64,000 nucleotides of DNA from Flavobacteriaceae bacterium. Lineage in GTDB: Bacteria > Bacteroidota > Bacteroidia > Flavobacteriales > Flavobacteriaceae. The translations under genes and the position numbers were made by a program. The notes beneath the pieces are model-generated. The model was not told the DNA's origin. It did no database searches and was given only the letters and a program-made list of their open reading frames with translations. Positions 42,320 to 51,977 of this stretch are shown here, piece by piece (the stretch's first letter is position 1; the number at the start of each line of letters is the position of its first letter). The DNA lies in NCBI GenBank assembly GCA_947491985.1, contig CANLLR010000015.1, forward strand, positions 1-64,000, read 5' to 3'.

Positions 42320-44488
42320 ATGCAATCAAAAAAACTTTTCACGCTCATTCTATTCGTTTGTTTTTCGGCTCTTTCTCAGCAAAAAATAACAGTGGAAGAG
42401 ATTTATTCGGGTGCTTTTCGTGCCAAAGGTATGGACGAATTACAAGCCATGAAAAACACCAATCAATATACGGTTTTAAATGCCAATCGCTCGTCAAGAA
42501 CCATGCAAATCGATTTGTATGATTATGCTACGTTAAATAAAGTTGCGACACTTATCGATACTAAAGACTTTCCTGAATTGAAAGACGGAATTGATAGTTA
42601 TTCTTTCAGTACAGATGAAAAGCAAATTTTAATTGCCAACAATACCAATCCTATTTTTCGTCGTTCGTTTTCGGCAGATTACTATGTTTACAATACGTTT
42701 TCTAAAAAATTGACCAAGTTATCTGAACAAGTTCAGGAAGCTACGTTTTCACCAGATGGAGCAAAAATTGCTTATGCCAAAGCAAACAACTTATACATTT
42801 ATAACTTGAACAATGCACAAACGTTTCAAGTTACTAATGATGGAAAGAAAAACAGCATCATCAATGGAATTACCGATTGGGTATATGAAGAAGAATTTGC
42901 TTTTGTGCGCGCCTTCGATTGGAATGCCAACAGCGACATGTTAGCTTACATCAAATTTGATGAAAGTGAAGTGCCTGAGTTTTCAATGAATATTTTTAGA
43001 AAAGAATTGTATCCTTCGGTGGAAACATTCAAATATCCGAAAGCAGGCGAGAAAAATGCGCTCGTATCGTTACATATTTTCGATGCCAATGCTAAAACGA
43101 CAAAACAGGTTTCGATGACCAATTACAGTGATTTCTATATTGCACGTATGAAATGGACCACTGATGCTAACGTTTTGAGCGCTCAAGTTTTGAACCGACA
43201 CCAAGACAATCTTGATTTACTGTTTATTGATGGAAGCACAGGTGTTACAAAAGTGGCTCTAAACGAAAAAGACAAAGCCTATGTTGACGTTACTGATAAC
43301 TTGACGTTTCTGAATGACAATAGTTTTATCTGGACTTCTGAAAAAGACGGTTTCAATCACATTTACTTGTACGATAAAAACGGGAAGCTCAAAAATCAAA
43401 TTACCAAAGGTAATTGGGAAGTAACGGCTTATTATGGTTTTGATGCAAAAACAAAAACGGTTTTTTACCAATCGGTAGAAAACGGTTCGACCATCAGAGA
43501 TGTGTATAAAATCTCGCTTGACGGAAAAAATAAAGTCAAATTATCACAACAATTTGGAACAAATGCTGCTACTTTTAGTCCGGATTACACCTATTTCATC
43601 AATACGTATTCGAGTGCTACGAGTCCAACTGCCTATACTTTGAACAATGCCAAAGACGGAAAAGAAGTGCAAACAATTGTAGCTAATACCGATTTGGCCG
43701 AAAAACTAAAAAAATACAACCTACCCAACAAAGAATTTTTCGAATTGACTACTGAAAAAGGCTACAAACTAAACGCTTGGATGATCAAACCAAAAGATTT
43801 TGATGCAACAAAAAAATATCCTGTTTTTATGTTTCAGTATTCGGGTCCAGGTTCGCAAGAAGTGGCTAATAATTGGCTAGACACCAACGATATGTGGTTC
43901 ATGATGTTGTCGCAACAAGGCTATATAATTGCTTGCGTTGACGGAAGAGGAACCGGTTTTAAAGGTGCAGCTTTCAAGAAAGTCACCCAAAAAGAACTCG
44001 GTAAATACGAAGTAGAAGACCAAATCGACGCGGCAAAAGTTATCGGAAATTATTCTTACGTGGATAAGGCAAGAATTGGTATATTTGGTTGGTCGTATGG
44101 CGGATTCATGTCGAGCAACTGTTTGTTCAAAGGGGCAGACGTTTTCAAAATGGCAATTGCGGTGGCTCCGGTAACCAACTGGCGTTTTTATGACAGTATT
44201 TACACCGAACGCTACATGCAAACGCCTCAAGAAAATGCAAGTGGTTATGACGAGAATTCACCCATTAATCACGTGAGTAAATTGAAAGGCAATTTTCTAC
44301 TCATTCACGGAACAGCCGATGATAACGTGCATGTCCAAAATACTATGCAAATGGTAGAAGCCTTAGTACAAGCGAACAAACAGTTTGATTGGGCGATTTA
44401 TCCGGATAAAAATCACGGTATTTTTGGTGGAAAAACCCGAATTCAATTGTACAACAAAATGACCAATTTTATAAAAGAAAAACTATAA
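42320..44488 (+). CDS. S9B dipeptidyl peptidase IV family peptidase
   Basis: A 722-residue exported prolyl-type peptidase with a signal peptide (LFTLILFVCFSALSQ, about residues 6-20), an N-terminal eight-bladed beta-propeller of DPP IV type (for example DYATLNKVATLI, WVYEEEFAFVRAFDW) and the C-terminal alpha/beta-hydrolase domain. The catalytic triad is visible: S592 in GWSYGGF, D667 in GTADDNVH and H699 in KNHGIFGG. WVYEEEF provides the double glutamate that binds the peptide amino end. It removes X-Pro or X-Ala dipeptides. Three peptide transporters follow, so the products are probably imported. Confidence 0.95.
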   Translation: MQSKKLFTLILFVCFSALSQQKITVEEIYSGAFRAKGMDELQAMKNTNQYTVLNANRSSRTMQIDLYDYATLNKVATLIDTKDFPELKDGIDSYSFSTDEKQILIANNTNPIFRRSFSADYYVYNTFSKKLTKLSEQVQEATFSPDGAKIAYAKANNLYIYNLNNAQTFQVTNDGKKNSIINGITDWVYEEEFAFVRAFDWNANSDMLAYIKFDESEVPEFSMNIFRKELYPSVETFKYPKAGEKNALVSLHIFDANAKTTKQVSMTNYSDFYIARMKWTTDANVLSAQVLNRHQDNLDLLFIDGSTGVTKVALNEKDKAYVDVTDNLTFLNDNSFIWTSEKDGFNHIYLYDKNGKLKNQITKGNWEVTAYYGFDAKTKTVFYQSVENGSTIRDVYKISLDGKNKVKLSQQFGTNAATFSPDYTYFINTYSSATSPTAYTLNNAKDGKEVQTIVANTDLAEKLKKYNLPNKEFFELTTEKGYKLNAWMIKPKDFDATKKYPVFMFQYSGPGSQEVANNWLDTNDMWFMMLSQQGYIIACVDGRGTGFKGAAFKKVTQKELGKYEVEDQIDAAKVIGNYSYVDKARIGIFGWSYGGFMSSNCLFKGADVFKMAIAVAPVTNWRFYDSIYTERYMQTPQENASGYDENSPINHVSKLKGNFLLIHGTADDNVHVQNTMQMVEALVQANKQFDWAIYPDKNHGIFGGKTRIQLYNKMTNFIKEKL

Positions 44489-44518
44489 TTAACCAAAACA
44501 AAAACTAAAACAACGATT

Positions 44519-46033
44519 ATGAGTGAAACAGTAAAATCAGGACATCCAAAGGGATTGTACTTCCTATTCTTCACAGAAATGTGGGAGCGATTTAGTTATT
44601 ACGGAATGAGAGCGATCTTCATTTTGTTTATGACAAAAGTGTTATTAATGAAAGATGCAGATGCTTCTGAAATCTACGGTAGTTATACCGGATTGGTATA
44701 TTTAACGCCACTTTTAGGAGGTTATTTGTGTGATAAATTCTTAGGAAATCGACGAAGTATTGTAATCGGTGGATTGCTCATGGCAATTGGTCAGTTTTTT
44801 ATGTTTTTTAGCGCTTCAGCGGGTGCCAATGGAGGAGTTTCACTAATGTGGATGGGATTAACAGCTATTATTATTGGAAATGGTTTTTTTAAACCAAATA
44901 TTTCTACCATGGTCGGACAATTGTATCCAGCCAACGATAGAAGAATTGATAGTGCTTTCACCATTTTTTATATGGGAATTAATTTAGGAGCCTTTTTTTC
45001 ACCGTTAGTTTGTGGATCTATGGATTTCAAATGGGGATTTTTAGCAGCGGGAATCGGAATGTTGATTGGTCTTGTTGCTTTTGTTCTTGGACAAAAAAAA
45101 TACCTTATATCTGAAGAAGGAAAACACATTGGTTTACCAGTAAAAAAATTAGATGCTAAAAGTATCGGAATGATAATTGGCTCAATCGCTATTATCTTTT
45201 TTATGTTGAACTTCAAACAAATGTTTAAAAGTGAAGTGGATATCATCAGCTACTTCATTTATGGCGCTATGGTATTGATGCCAATTCTGATTTTTAGTGA
45301 TAAAAGTTTATCTAAAATTGAAACACAACGTATTACAGTAATTTTCATTCTAGCTTTCTTCGTCATCTTCTTTTGGGGTGCGTTTGAGCAAGCGGGTGCT
45401 TCGTTAACTTTATTTGCTGATAGACAAACAGAAAGAACATTGTTCGGATGGGAAATGCCTGCTTCTTATTTTCAGTCCGTAAATCCATTAGCAGTTATTG
45501 CTCTTGCGCCGATTATGACAATAGTTTGGGGTTTTTTATATGCAAGAAAATTAGAGCCATCATCTCCTAAAAAAATGGCAATTGGATTAGGATTGGTAGC
45601 AATGGGATATGTTGTAATTGCAATTGCTGTAAAAGGTCTAGGAATGGGTGATAAAGTATCTATGTGGTGGTTAATCGGTTTATACGTAATTCATACTATT
45701 GGCGAATTGTGTTTGTCACCAATTGGATTGTCAATGGTGTCAAAATTAGCGCCATTGCGTTTGTCTTCTTTAATGATGGGAACTTGGTTCTTGGCTAATG
45801 CTGCAGCAAATAAATTTGCAGGAACGTTAAGCGCTTTAATTCCCGGTGGTGAAGACGGCTCAGGCGGCGCGACATCTTTTTTAGGTTTCCAAATTACCAA
45901 TTTATATGAGTTTTTTATCTTATTCATAATTATGTCTGGAGCTGCTGCTGCTATTCTTTTTGTGCTAAGTTCTTGGTTAGAAAAAAGAATGCACAACGAT
46001 CACGTTGAAGCGCAACCAGAATTAGACAGATAA
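44519..46033 (+). CDS. POT-family proton-dependent peptide transporter 1
   Basis: A 504-residue carrier with about 14 membrane segments. The POT signatures are present: FTEMWERFSYYGMRAIF (residues 18-34, containing ExxERFxYY), GRxxLxPxxGG-like LTPLLGGYLCDKFLGNRR in segment III, and a late GELCLSPIGLSMVSKLAP (the PTR2 motif region). Such carriers import di- and tripeptides with protons. It begins 30 bp after the DPP IV gene, in the same direction, so co-transcription and cargo of dipeptides are likely. Confidence 0.95.
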   Translation: MSETVKSGHPKGLYFLFFTEMWERFSYYGMRAIFILFMTKVLLMKDADASEIYGSYTGLVYLTPLLGGYLCDKFLGNRRSIVIGGLLMAIGQFFMFFSASAGANGGVSLMWMGLTAIIIGNGFFKPNISTMVGQLYPANDRRIDSAFTIFYMGINLGAFFSPLVCGSMDFKWGFLAAGIGMLIGLVAFVLGQKKYLISEEGKHIGLPVKKLDAKSIGMIIGSIAIIFFMLNFKQMFKSEVDIISYFIYGAMVLMPILIFSDKSLSKIETQRITVIFILAFFVIFFWGAFEQAGASLTLFADRQTERTLFGWEMPASYFQSVNPLAVIALAPIMTIVWGFLYARKLEPSSPKKMAIGLGLVAMGYVVIAIAVKGLGMGDKVSMWWLIGLYVIHTIGELCLSPIGLSMVSKLAPLRLSSLMMGTWFLANAAANKFAGTLSALIPGGEDGSGGATSFLGFQITNLYEFFILFIIMSGAAAAILFVLSSWLEKRMHNDHVEAQPELDR

Positions 46034-46060
46034 TTTTTTAAAAATAGTTGTAATATTTTT

Positions 46061-46100
46061 CAAACCTATAATCGTTTCGGCGTTTTGTAGGTTTATTTTT
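46061..46100 (+). terminator. Possible hairpin between POT 1 and POT 2
   Basis: A 7-bp stem AAACCTA / TAGGTTT (46062-46068 and 46088-46094) with a 19-base loop, followed by ATTTTTT. The long loop makes it a weak terminator or attenuator; it could lower expression of the second and third transporters relative to the first. Confidence 0.4.
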
Positions 46101-46115
46101 TAAAACCTTTTACTT

Positions 46116-47774
46116 ATGTGGAAAAGTCATCCAAAAGCACTGCCTTATTTGTTTTTATCCGAAATGTGGGAACGTTTTGGATACTATTTAATGATTGGTA
46201 TTTTTACGTTATACCTTAAAGATGTCGAAGCGGGATTTGCCATGACCGAAAAAGAAGCCTCCGACTTGTATGGTACTTTTATCGCCTTGGTGTTCTTAAC
46301 GCCTTTTATAGGTGGTTTGGTAGCCGATAGGTATTTGGGCTATCGCATGTCGATTGTGATTGGCGGACTCATGATGGGCGCCGGTTATTTCATGATGGGA
46401 ATTCACAGCATCACCATGTTGTATGTTGCCATGACACTCGTAATTGTAGGTAACGGATTTTTCAAACCCAACATCTCAACCTTATTAGGAAATTTTTACA
46501 ACGACGAACAGTACAAAGACAAAAAAGACGAAGGCTATAATATTTTCTATATGGGAATTAATGTCGGCGCTTTTATTTGTAACTTCTTCGGAGCAGCGCT
46601 ACAAATCCTATTGGGTTGGCAATATGCCTTCATGGCCGCAGGTGTCGGAATGTTTATTGGTGTAGTGGTGTTTTTACTCGGAACCAAACATTACGGAGAT
46701 AAAACTGCTAAAAAAGGTACGCAAGAGGGAGACATGCCTTTTTACAAAATCGTATTGTTCATTCTGTTGCCTTCTGTTATTTTTGGAGTCATTGGTTGGT
46801 TGATTAAAGGCGTTCAATCGGATACGAATTTGAACAGTTATATTTTTGGTTCGGATAGTACCGATGCTTTCATTTTTGCTTGTATTCCAGTGATTTTCTT
46901 CTACGGAAGTTTGTATGCCAAAGCCAAAGTCGAAGACAAGCGTCCCATCGGAGCCTTATTGTCCATTTTTGCCGTAGTAATTTTGTTTTGGGCGGTCTTT
47001 AAATTGAATGGTTCTGCTTTAAATACGTGGGCCGATCGTTATACCGACAGAGAAATTACAGGAAATACACAGGCGGTTTTTAGCAGTTTAAAACTTGCCA
47101 AAGATGTCGAATTTAAAAAAGACTCTACCGAATTATACGATGCCAGTTTCCGACTCCAAAAAGAAAATGGCGTTGTAAAAAAAGAAGTCAATTATCCGGT
47201 TTATTTCCGAAATGTAAAAGAAAGTAAAAAACCAACAGAAGGTTCGACTGTTACCCTTTGGGCAACCAATTTAAGTCAGTCAATCAATCCGGGTTGGGTA
47301 ATTATCTTAACACCATTAGTAGTCGCCTTTTTTACGTTCTTACGAAGTAGAAAAAAAGAACCGTCCACACCGACCAAAATTGCTTTCGGGTTACTGATTT
47401 CAGCCTTATCTGTTTTAGTAATGGTTGCCGCGGTACATATTGGAAACAATGGTGCCGAAAAAGTAAGCGTTTGGTGGTTGGTCGCGAATTACGGAGTAAT
47501 TACCATTGGGGAACTATTCCTCAGTCCGATGGGATTGTCGGTCGTGTCTAAATTGAGTCCGAAAAATATCACTTCATTAATGATGGGCGGTTGGTTTTTA
47601 TCGACCTCCATCGGAAATAAATTAAGTGGCGTTTTGGCCAGTTTATGGGATACGTATGAAGACAAAGCCGATTTCTTTTGGATCAATTTTGGTTTGTTAA
47701 TGTTTGCTACTTTATTGATGTTTGGTTTACTAAAACAACTCAATAAAGTAATGAAAGAAAAAGGGATTAACTAA
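46116..47774 (+). CDS. POT-family proton-dependent peptide transporter 2
   Basis: A 552-residue POT carrier. It has LSEMWERFGYYLMIGIF (near residue 13) with the ExxER proton-coupling motif, LTPFIGGLVADRYLGYRM, NGFFKPNIST, and GELFLSPMGLSVVSKLSP late in the protein. A hydrophilic insertion (about residues 320-385) with many K, D and E residues between segments is longer than in the two flanking paralogues, which explains the extra ~50 residues. Its stop TAA is followed directly by the ATG of the third transporter, so translation is coupled. Confidence 0.95.
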   Translation: MWKSHPKALPYLFLSEMWERFGYYLMIGIFTLYLKDVEAGFAMTEKEASDLYGTFIALVFLTPFIGGLVADRYLGYRMSIVIGGLMMGAGYFMMGIHSITMLYVAMTLVIVGNGFFKPNISTLLGNFYNDEQYKDKKDEGYNIFYMGINVGAFICNFFGAALQILLGWQYAFMAAGVGMFIGVVVFLLGTKHYGDKTAKKGTQEGDMPFYKIVLFILLPSVIFGVIGWLIKGVQSDTNLNSYIFGSDSTDAFIFACIPVIFFYGSLYAKAKVEDKRPIGALLSIFAVVILFWAVFKLNGSALNTWADRYTDREITGNTQAVFSSLKLAKDVEFKKDSTELYDASFRLQKENGVVKKEVNYPVYFRNVKESKKPTEGSTVTLWATNLSQSINPGWVIILTPLVVAFFTFLRSRKKEPSTPTKIAFGLLISALSVLVMVAAVHIGNNGAEKVSVWWLVANYGVITIGELFLSPMGLSVVSKLSPKNITSLMMGGWFLSTSIGNKLSGVLASLWDTYEDKADFFWINFGLLMFATLLMFGLLKQLNKVMKEKGIN

Positions 47775-49286
47775 ATGGAAGCCAATTTAACGTCAGATCA
47801 AATTCAGAATTTTAAAGGCAAATACCCAAAACAATTGTGGTATTTGTTCTTTAGTGAAATGTGGGAGCGTTTTAGTTTTTATGGCATGCGAGGTATGTTG
47901 GCTGTTTTTATGGTGAGCCAACTCAACATGGATGAAACCACCGCCAATTTACAATATGGCGCCACACAAGCTTGGGTGTATGCCTTTACCTTTATTGGGG
48001 GATTGTTTGCAGATAAAATTCTAGGCTTACGAAAATCGCTTTTTTGGGGAGGCATTTTAATGATAATTGGAAGTGTGATTTTAGCTTTTAGTCCAAAAGA
48101 CTTGTTTTTCACCGGAATTGGATTTACGATTGTTGGAACCGGTTTTTTCAAACCCAACATATCATCTATGGTGGGGCAATTGTACAAAGAAGGCGATATT
48201 AGACGTGATGCAGGCTTTTCGCTTTTCTATGCCGGAATTAATTTAGGAGCCTTGCTTGGTGGTTATGTTTGTATTGCAGTTGCTAATGGAACCTTATGGG
48301 AAGGCTTTGTGCCCGAAAACCTGCGATGGAATTACGCCTTCGGATTTGCAGCTATTGTTATGGTTATCAGCTTACTGACGTTTACGCAAACTCAAAAAAG
48401 CCTAGGTGAAATCGGATTGTCGCCATTAGTGAATGTCGAAAAATCAAAACGTAAAATCTATGAAGTAATAACGTATATCGGTTCTTTAGCTCTAATTCCA
48501 ATCATTATTTTGATGGTAGCCAATACTGTGTATACCGATTATTTTATGATGATTATTGGTCCCGCATCAATACTGTATTTGTTTTATGAAATGCGAAATT
48601 TCTCACTAGCCGAAAACAAAAAATTAGTAGCAGCTTTGATTTTTATTATTTTCTCTATTTTCTTTTGGGCATTTTATGAACAAAGTGGTGGTTCGTTGAG
48701 TTTGTTTGCTGCCAATAATTTAAACAACAAACTACTAGGAGTTGAGCTGGACCCCAATGGAGTTAATAATTCTTCTGGCGCATTATTCGTCATTATTTTT
48801 GCAGCCTTACTCGGAATGGTATGGATTTGGATGGCGAAACGAAAAATAGAACCCAATACTGTTGTGAAATTCGGATTGGGATTTTTATTCCTTGCTGGAG
48901 GTTTTTGGTTGTTTTATTACACTAAATTCTTTGCGGGTCCAGACGGAAAAACATCACTAAATTTATTCACTTTTGGTTGGTTTGTAATCACCTTTGGCGA
49001 ATTGTGTTTGTCGCCAATTGGGATGTCAGTAATGACCAAATTATCACCCCAAAAAATACAAGCCGTAATTATGGGAATGTGGTTTTTGGCGAGTGCTTAT
49101 GGTCAATATTTTGCGGGTTTACTTGGAGCCAATATCGCTGAAGCTTCTGAAAATGCAACCAACTTAGAAAAGCTAAACGTATATGCTGATGGCTACCAAC
49201 AATTGGGATTGTATGCTTTAATCGCTGGAGTTGTTATGATTGCTATTTCGCCATTAATTAAAAAATTAATGCAAGAAGTAAAATAA
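47775..49286 (+). CDS. POT-family proton-dependent peptide transporter 3
   Basis: A 503-residue POT carrier; the ATG abuts the stop of transporter 2. Signatures: FSEMWERFSFYGMRGML (near residue 26), FIGGLFADKILGLRKS, GTGFFKPNISSMVGQLY and GELCLSPIGMSVMTKLSP. A NNSSGALFVIIFAALLGM loop and the C-terminal SPLIKKLMQEVK are normal. Three related transporters beside one dipeptidyl peptidase suggest different peptide-size or charge preferences, but the sequence does not show which. Confidence 0.95.
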   Translation: MEANLTSDQIQNFKGKYPKQLWYLFFSEMWERFSFYGMRGMLAVFMVSQLNMDETTANLQYGATQAWVYAFTFIGGLFADKILGLRKSLFWGGILMIIGSVILAFSPKDLFFTGIGFTIVGTGFFKPNISSMVGQLYKEGDIRRDAGFSLFYAGINLGALLGGYVCIAVANGTLWEGFVPENLRWNYAFGFAAIVMVISLLTFTQTQKSLGEIGLSPLVNVEKSKRKIYEVITYIGSLALIPIIILMVANTVYTDYFMMIIGPASILYLFYEMRNFSLAENKKLVAALIFIIFSIFFWAFYEQSGGSLSLFAANNLNNKLLGVELDPNGVNNSSGALFVIIFAALLGMVWIWMAKRKIEPNTVVKFGLGFLFLAGGFWLFYYTKFFAGPDGKTSLNLFTFGWFVITFGELCLSPIGMSVMTKLSPQKIQAVIMGMWFLASAYGQYFAGLLGANIAEASENATNLEKLNVYADGYQQLGLYALIAGVVMIAISPLIKKLMQEVK

Positions 49287-49305
49287 ATTACTTAAATTTC
49301 GGCAC

Positions 49306-49313
49306 TATTTTTG
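49306..49313 (+). promoter_or_regulatory. Candidate -7 box for the thioredoxin-like gene
   Basis: TATTTTTG, a perfect TANNTTTG, 30 bp before the start codon at 49343. No TTTG at -33. It suggests the gene has its own promoter apart from the transporters. Confidence 0.4.
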
Positions 49314-49342
49314 AAAACAGATTATTAAAAATTTTAAAAAAA

Positions 49343-49882
49343 ATGAAAAAGATATTAATTATCCTATTGTTAGTTTTTGCCAGTGTAACTATCCAAGCAC
49401 AAGAAGAATTAACGTGGCATACCGATTTAAACAAAGCAACTGAAATTGCACGACAAGAACAAAAACCATTATTTTTATTTTTTACCGGAAGCGATTGGTG
49501 CGGATGGTGCATCCGTTTGCAAAATGAAGTTTTCAAAAAACCGGAGTTTGTAACTTGGGCTAAAGAAAAAGTGGTTTTGGTAGAACTTGATTTTCCAAGA
49601 AGAACGCCACAATCGGCAGAAATCAAGTTGCAAAACAATCAAATGCAACAATTGTTTGCTATTCAAGGTTACCCATCAATTCGTTTTGTGAAACCAACAG
49701 TTAAAGCAGATGGTAAAACCAATTTTGAAGAGATAGGTAAATCAAGTTATATGGCTGGTGGTCCTAGCGTATGGATAGCAAATGCCGATCAGAGTTTGGC
49801 TAATTTTGTTCCAGACCCTAAACCAGTTGCGGTAAAGAAGACAACAACCAAAACAAAAAAAGTGACGACTAAAAAGTCGTAA
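49343..49882 (+). CDS. Exported thioredoxin-fold protein with CGWC active site
   Basis: A 179-residue protein with a signal peptide (MKKILIILLLVFASVTIQAQ) and a thioredoxin-like domain (about 25-150). The active site is DWCGWC, with C53 and C56, typical of DUF255/thioredoxin_7-like exported proteins in Bacteroidota. The cis-proline region is IQGYPSIRFV. A lysine/threonine-rich tail (KKTTTKTKKVTTKKS, last 15 residues) is low complexity. It may reduce or form disulphides in the periplasm. Its stop codon touches the comEC stop codon, and its terminator lies inside the comEC end. Confidence 0.88.
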   Translation: MKKILIILLLVFASVTIQAQEELTWHTDLNKATEIARQEQKPLFLFFTGSDWCGWCIRLQNEVFKKPEFVTWAKEKVVLVELDFPRRTPQSAEIKLQNNQMQQLFAIQGYPSIRFVKPTVKADGKTNFEEIGKSSYMAGGPSVWIANADQSLANFVPDPKPVAVKKTTTKTKKVTTKKS

Positions 49883-51904
49883 CTATAACTTATAAAATCC
49901 CTTTTCAGAAGTATCGTGAAAAGGGATTTTTTCTTTATCACAGGTTGTTTTCCAACGGGTAACATACGATTTAAAATTAGAACCGTCGACTACAACTTGT
50001 TTAGGTTTCCATTGTATAAAAAGGCGATCTAAATTTATTTTTGGCGAATGAGTTAAGAGCAAAATATCTGGCTTATCATTAGTTGTGTAGCCTCCCAAAC
50101 TATCAAGTAAAAGCATTTTAGTATTCTTAAAATAATACAAATTTGAAAGTGATTTCATACTTGAAATGTGACAAGAATTAGCTACTACATACGATTTTAG
50201 AACAGGAATATCAATTGTCTTTTCATTGGTATACACAGTCAGTTTTGTTCCGTTTCTTTCGGTAAGTAGTGTTTTTTTCTTCTGATGAAAAACTATAAAT
50301 TCTTGCTGCTTTTGGCTCTCATATTTGTTTTGAAATACTGTTAATTGCACAACTATTATTGCCGTGAAAGTATAAAGTAGTTTTTTGAAATTCGGTTGTT
50401 TTAACCAAATTATACATGAAAAGAGCAATAGATAACTCGCTATCATTAGCGACCAACTGAAGGAAATGTCTTTTAGAATAAAATTTTCAAAAGAAGCAAC
50501 CCAACTTATAATTGTATTTAACCAATAAATACTCCATTCTAAAAATTGTAACATCGGTATCCAAACCCAATCAAATGCTGCAAAAAACATAACAACTACT
50601 CCTGTTGCAAGAATAAGACTCAACATCGGAATAACGATTAAATTGGTAATAAAGAACAATCCGGGAAACTGATGAAAATAATAAATACTCAACGGAAAAG
50701 TGCCCAATTGTGCCGCAAAAGATACTGTAATGATTTCCCAAAAATAGTTGACAATTTTATTTTTAGGTGTCCAAATGGATGTCAACAAGGGTTGTAACCA
50801 AACAATAAAAAAAAGTGCAATATAACTCAATTGAAATCCGACATCAAATAAAAACGAAGGTCTTACAAGCAAAATTAGCATGGCCGACACCAATAAAGTA
50901 TGATAAATATTTACACTACGTCGTAAAAACATACCGACAGCCACAAACGAAAACATTGTAACCGAACGCACAACTGACGGCGCCAATCCAGCTAAAATGC
51001 CAAATCCCCAAAGCGATAAAAGCACAAGACTAAGTTTTAGTAGTGCATTTTTTTTGGTATTCGGAATCGGCCTCAATAAAAAAGTAACAAACACTAAAAT
51101 CAAACCCACGTGTAAACCCGAAACCGATAAAATATGTATCGCTCCTGCGTATTGATAATCGCGAATAACATCAGGGGAAATGTCTTGTTGTTGACCCAAA
51201 ATTAGCGCTACGACTACATGTAACTCAGTTTTGCTAAAATTGTTTTTTTCTAAGTTATGAATGATGCGATTACGCAATTTGCTCGCATAATAGGAAACTG
51301 ATTTTTCGGGTAAAGTACTCGTTTTTAGTGTGGTATAATCGCTGTAAATTTGACCGTAAATGTGTTGGTTTTCCAAGTACCGACCATAATCAAACTGATT
51401 GGGATTGTTTGGTTTTTTATTTTTATGCAACGTGCCGTTTAAACTAATGCGAGTTCCAATGGGAATTAAATGCGAGCTACTATCTTTTTTGATGTTGACG
51501 ACTATTTTTCCTTTGCTTTTGATTTCGTTTATTTGATTCACTTGTGCTACATATCGTTCAAAATAGGCAGTGGTTTTGAGTTTTTCTTTAATTGTAATTT
51601 CAAATAAATTGTAGTCATTCACTTTATTTAATTGATGAAAATAATGCTCGTGATTGTGAATCGGATTAGAAGAAACAAATGCGAAAACACCAATGAAAAA
51701 AGAAAGGAGTACTGCAAATACACCAAATAGAAATGGCTTTTTAAGACGTTTTAGAAAAAAAAGAAAACTTAAAAATACAAGTAAAAATCCAACTAACAAG
51801 GCTAGAAGTATCCAATTGAAGTTGGGTTTTATATGCTGAGCAAAAAGGATTCCGGAAATAAAAAAAAGCGTAATCCTAATTAAGGGAAACTGTACTACTT
51901 TCAC
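49883..51904 (-). CDS. comEC: ComEC/Rec2 family DNA-uptake channel protein
   Basis: A 673-residue membrane protein. It has an N-terminal DUF4131 domain with two or three membrane segments and an OB-like soluble part (about 1-200, GKIVVNIKKD, RISLNGTLHKN), then the competence domain (from about residue 215: HVVVALILGQQQDISPD, GAIHILSVSGLHVGLI) with many membrane segments. The C-terminal soluble part (about 560-673) is in the place of the metallo-beta-lactamase domain, but I do not see its HxHxDH metal motif. ComEC moves single-stranded DNA across the inner membrane during transformation. It is 73 bp after lpxB. Confidence 0.9.
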   Translation of the reverse strand: MKVVQFPLIRITLFFISGILFAQHIKPNFNWILLALLVGFLLVFLSFLFFLKRLKKPFLFGVFAVLLSFFIGVFAFVSSNPIHNHEHYFHQLNKVNDYNLFEITIKEKLKTTAYFERYVAQVNQINEIKSKGKIVVNIKKDSSSHLIPIGTRISLNGTLHKNKKPNNPNQFDYGRYLENQHIYGQIYSDYTTLKTSTLPEKSVSYYASKLRNRIIHNLEKNNFSKTELHVVVALILGQQQDISPDVIRDYQYAGAIHILSVSGLHVGLILVFVTFLLRPIPNTKKNALLKLSLVLLSLWGFGILAGLAPSVVRSVTMFSFVAVGMFLRRSVNIYHTLLVSAMLILLVRPSFLFDVGFQLSYIALFFIVWLQPLLTSIWTPKNKIVNYFWEIITVSFAAQLGTFPLSIYYFHQFPGLFFITNLIVIPMLSLILATGVVVMFFAAFDWVWIPMLQFLEWSIYWLNTIISWVASFENFILKDISFSWSLMIASYLLLFSCIIWLKQPNFKKLLYTFTAIIVVQLTVFQNKYESQKQQEFIVFHQKKKTLLTERNGTKLTVYTNEKTIDIPVLKSYVVANSCHISSMKSLSNLYYFKNTKMLLLDSLGGYTTNDKPDILLLTHSPKINLDRLFIQWKPKQVVVDGSNFKSYVTRWKTTCDKEKIPFHDTSEKGFYKL
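49894..49932 (+). terminator. Intrinsic terminator of the thioredoxin-like gene, inside comEC
   Basis: A perfect 13-bp stem AAAATCCCTTTTC / GAAAAGGGATTTT (49894-49906 and 49918-49930) with an 11-base loop, then T6 at 49927-49932. It lies wholly within the last codons of the convergent comEC gene (…IPFHDTSEKGF). Confidence 0.85.
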
Positions 51905-51977
51905 TTTGTGGCGTTTAAAATTAGATATGGCGTTTACTAATTATAAAAGTACTACAAATTTTTAGTAAAGTGAAAAA

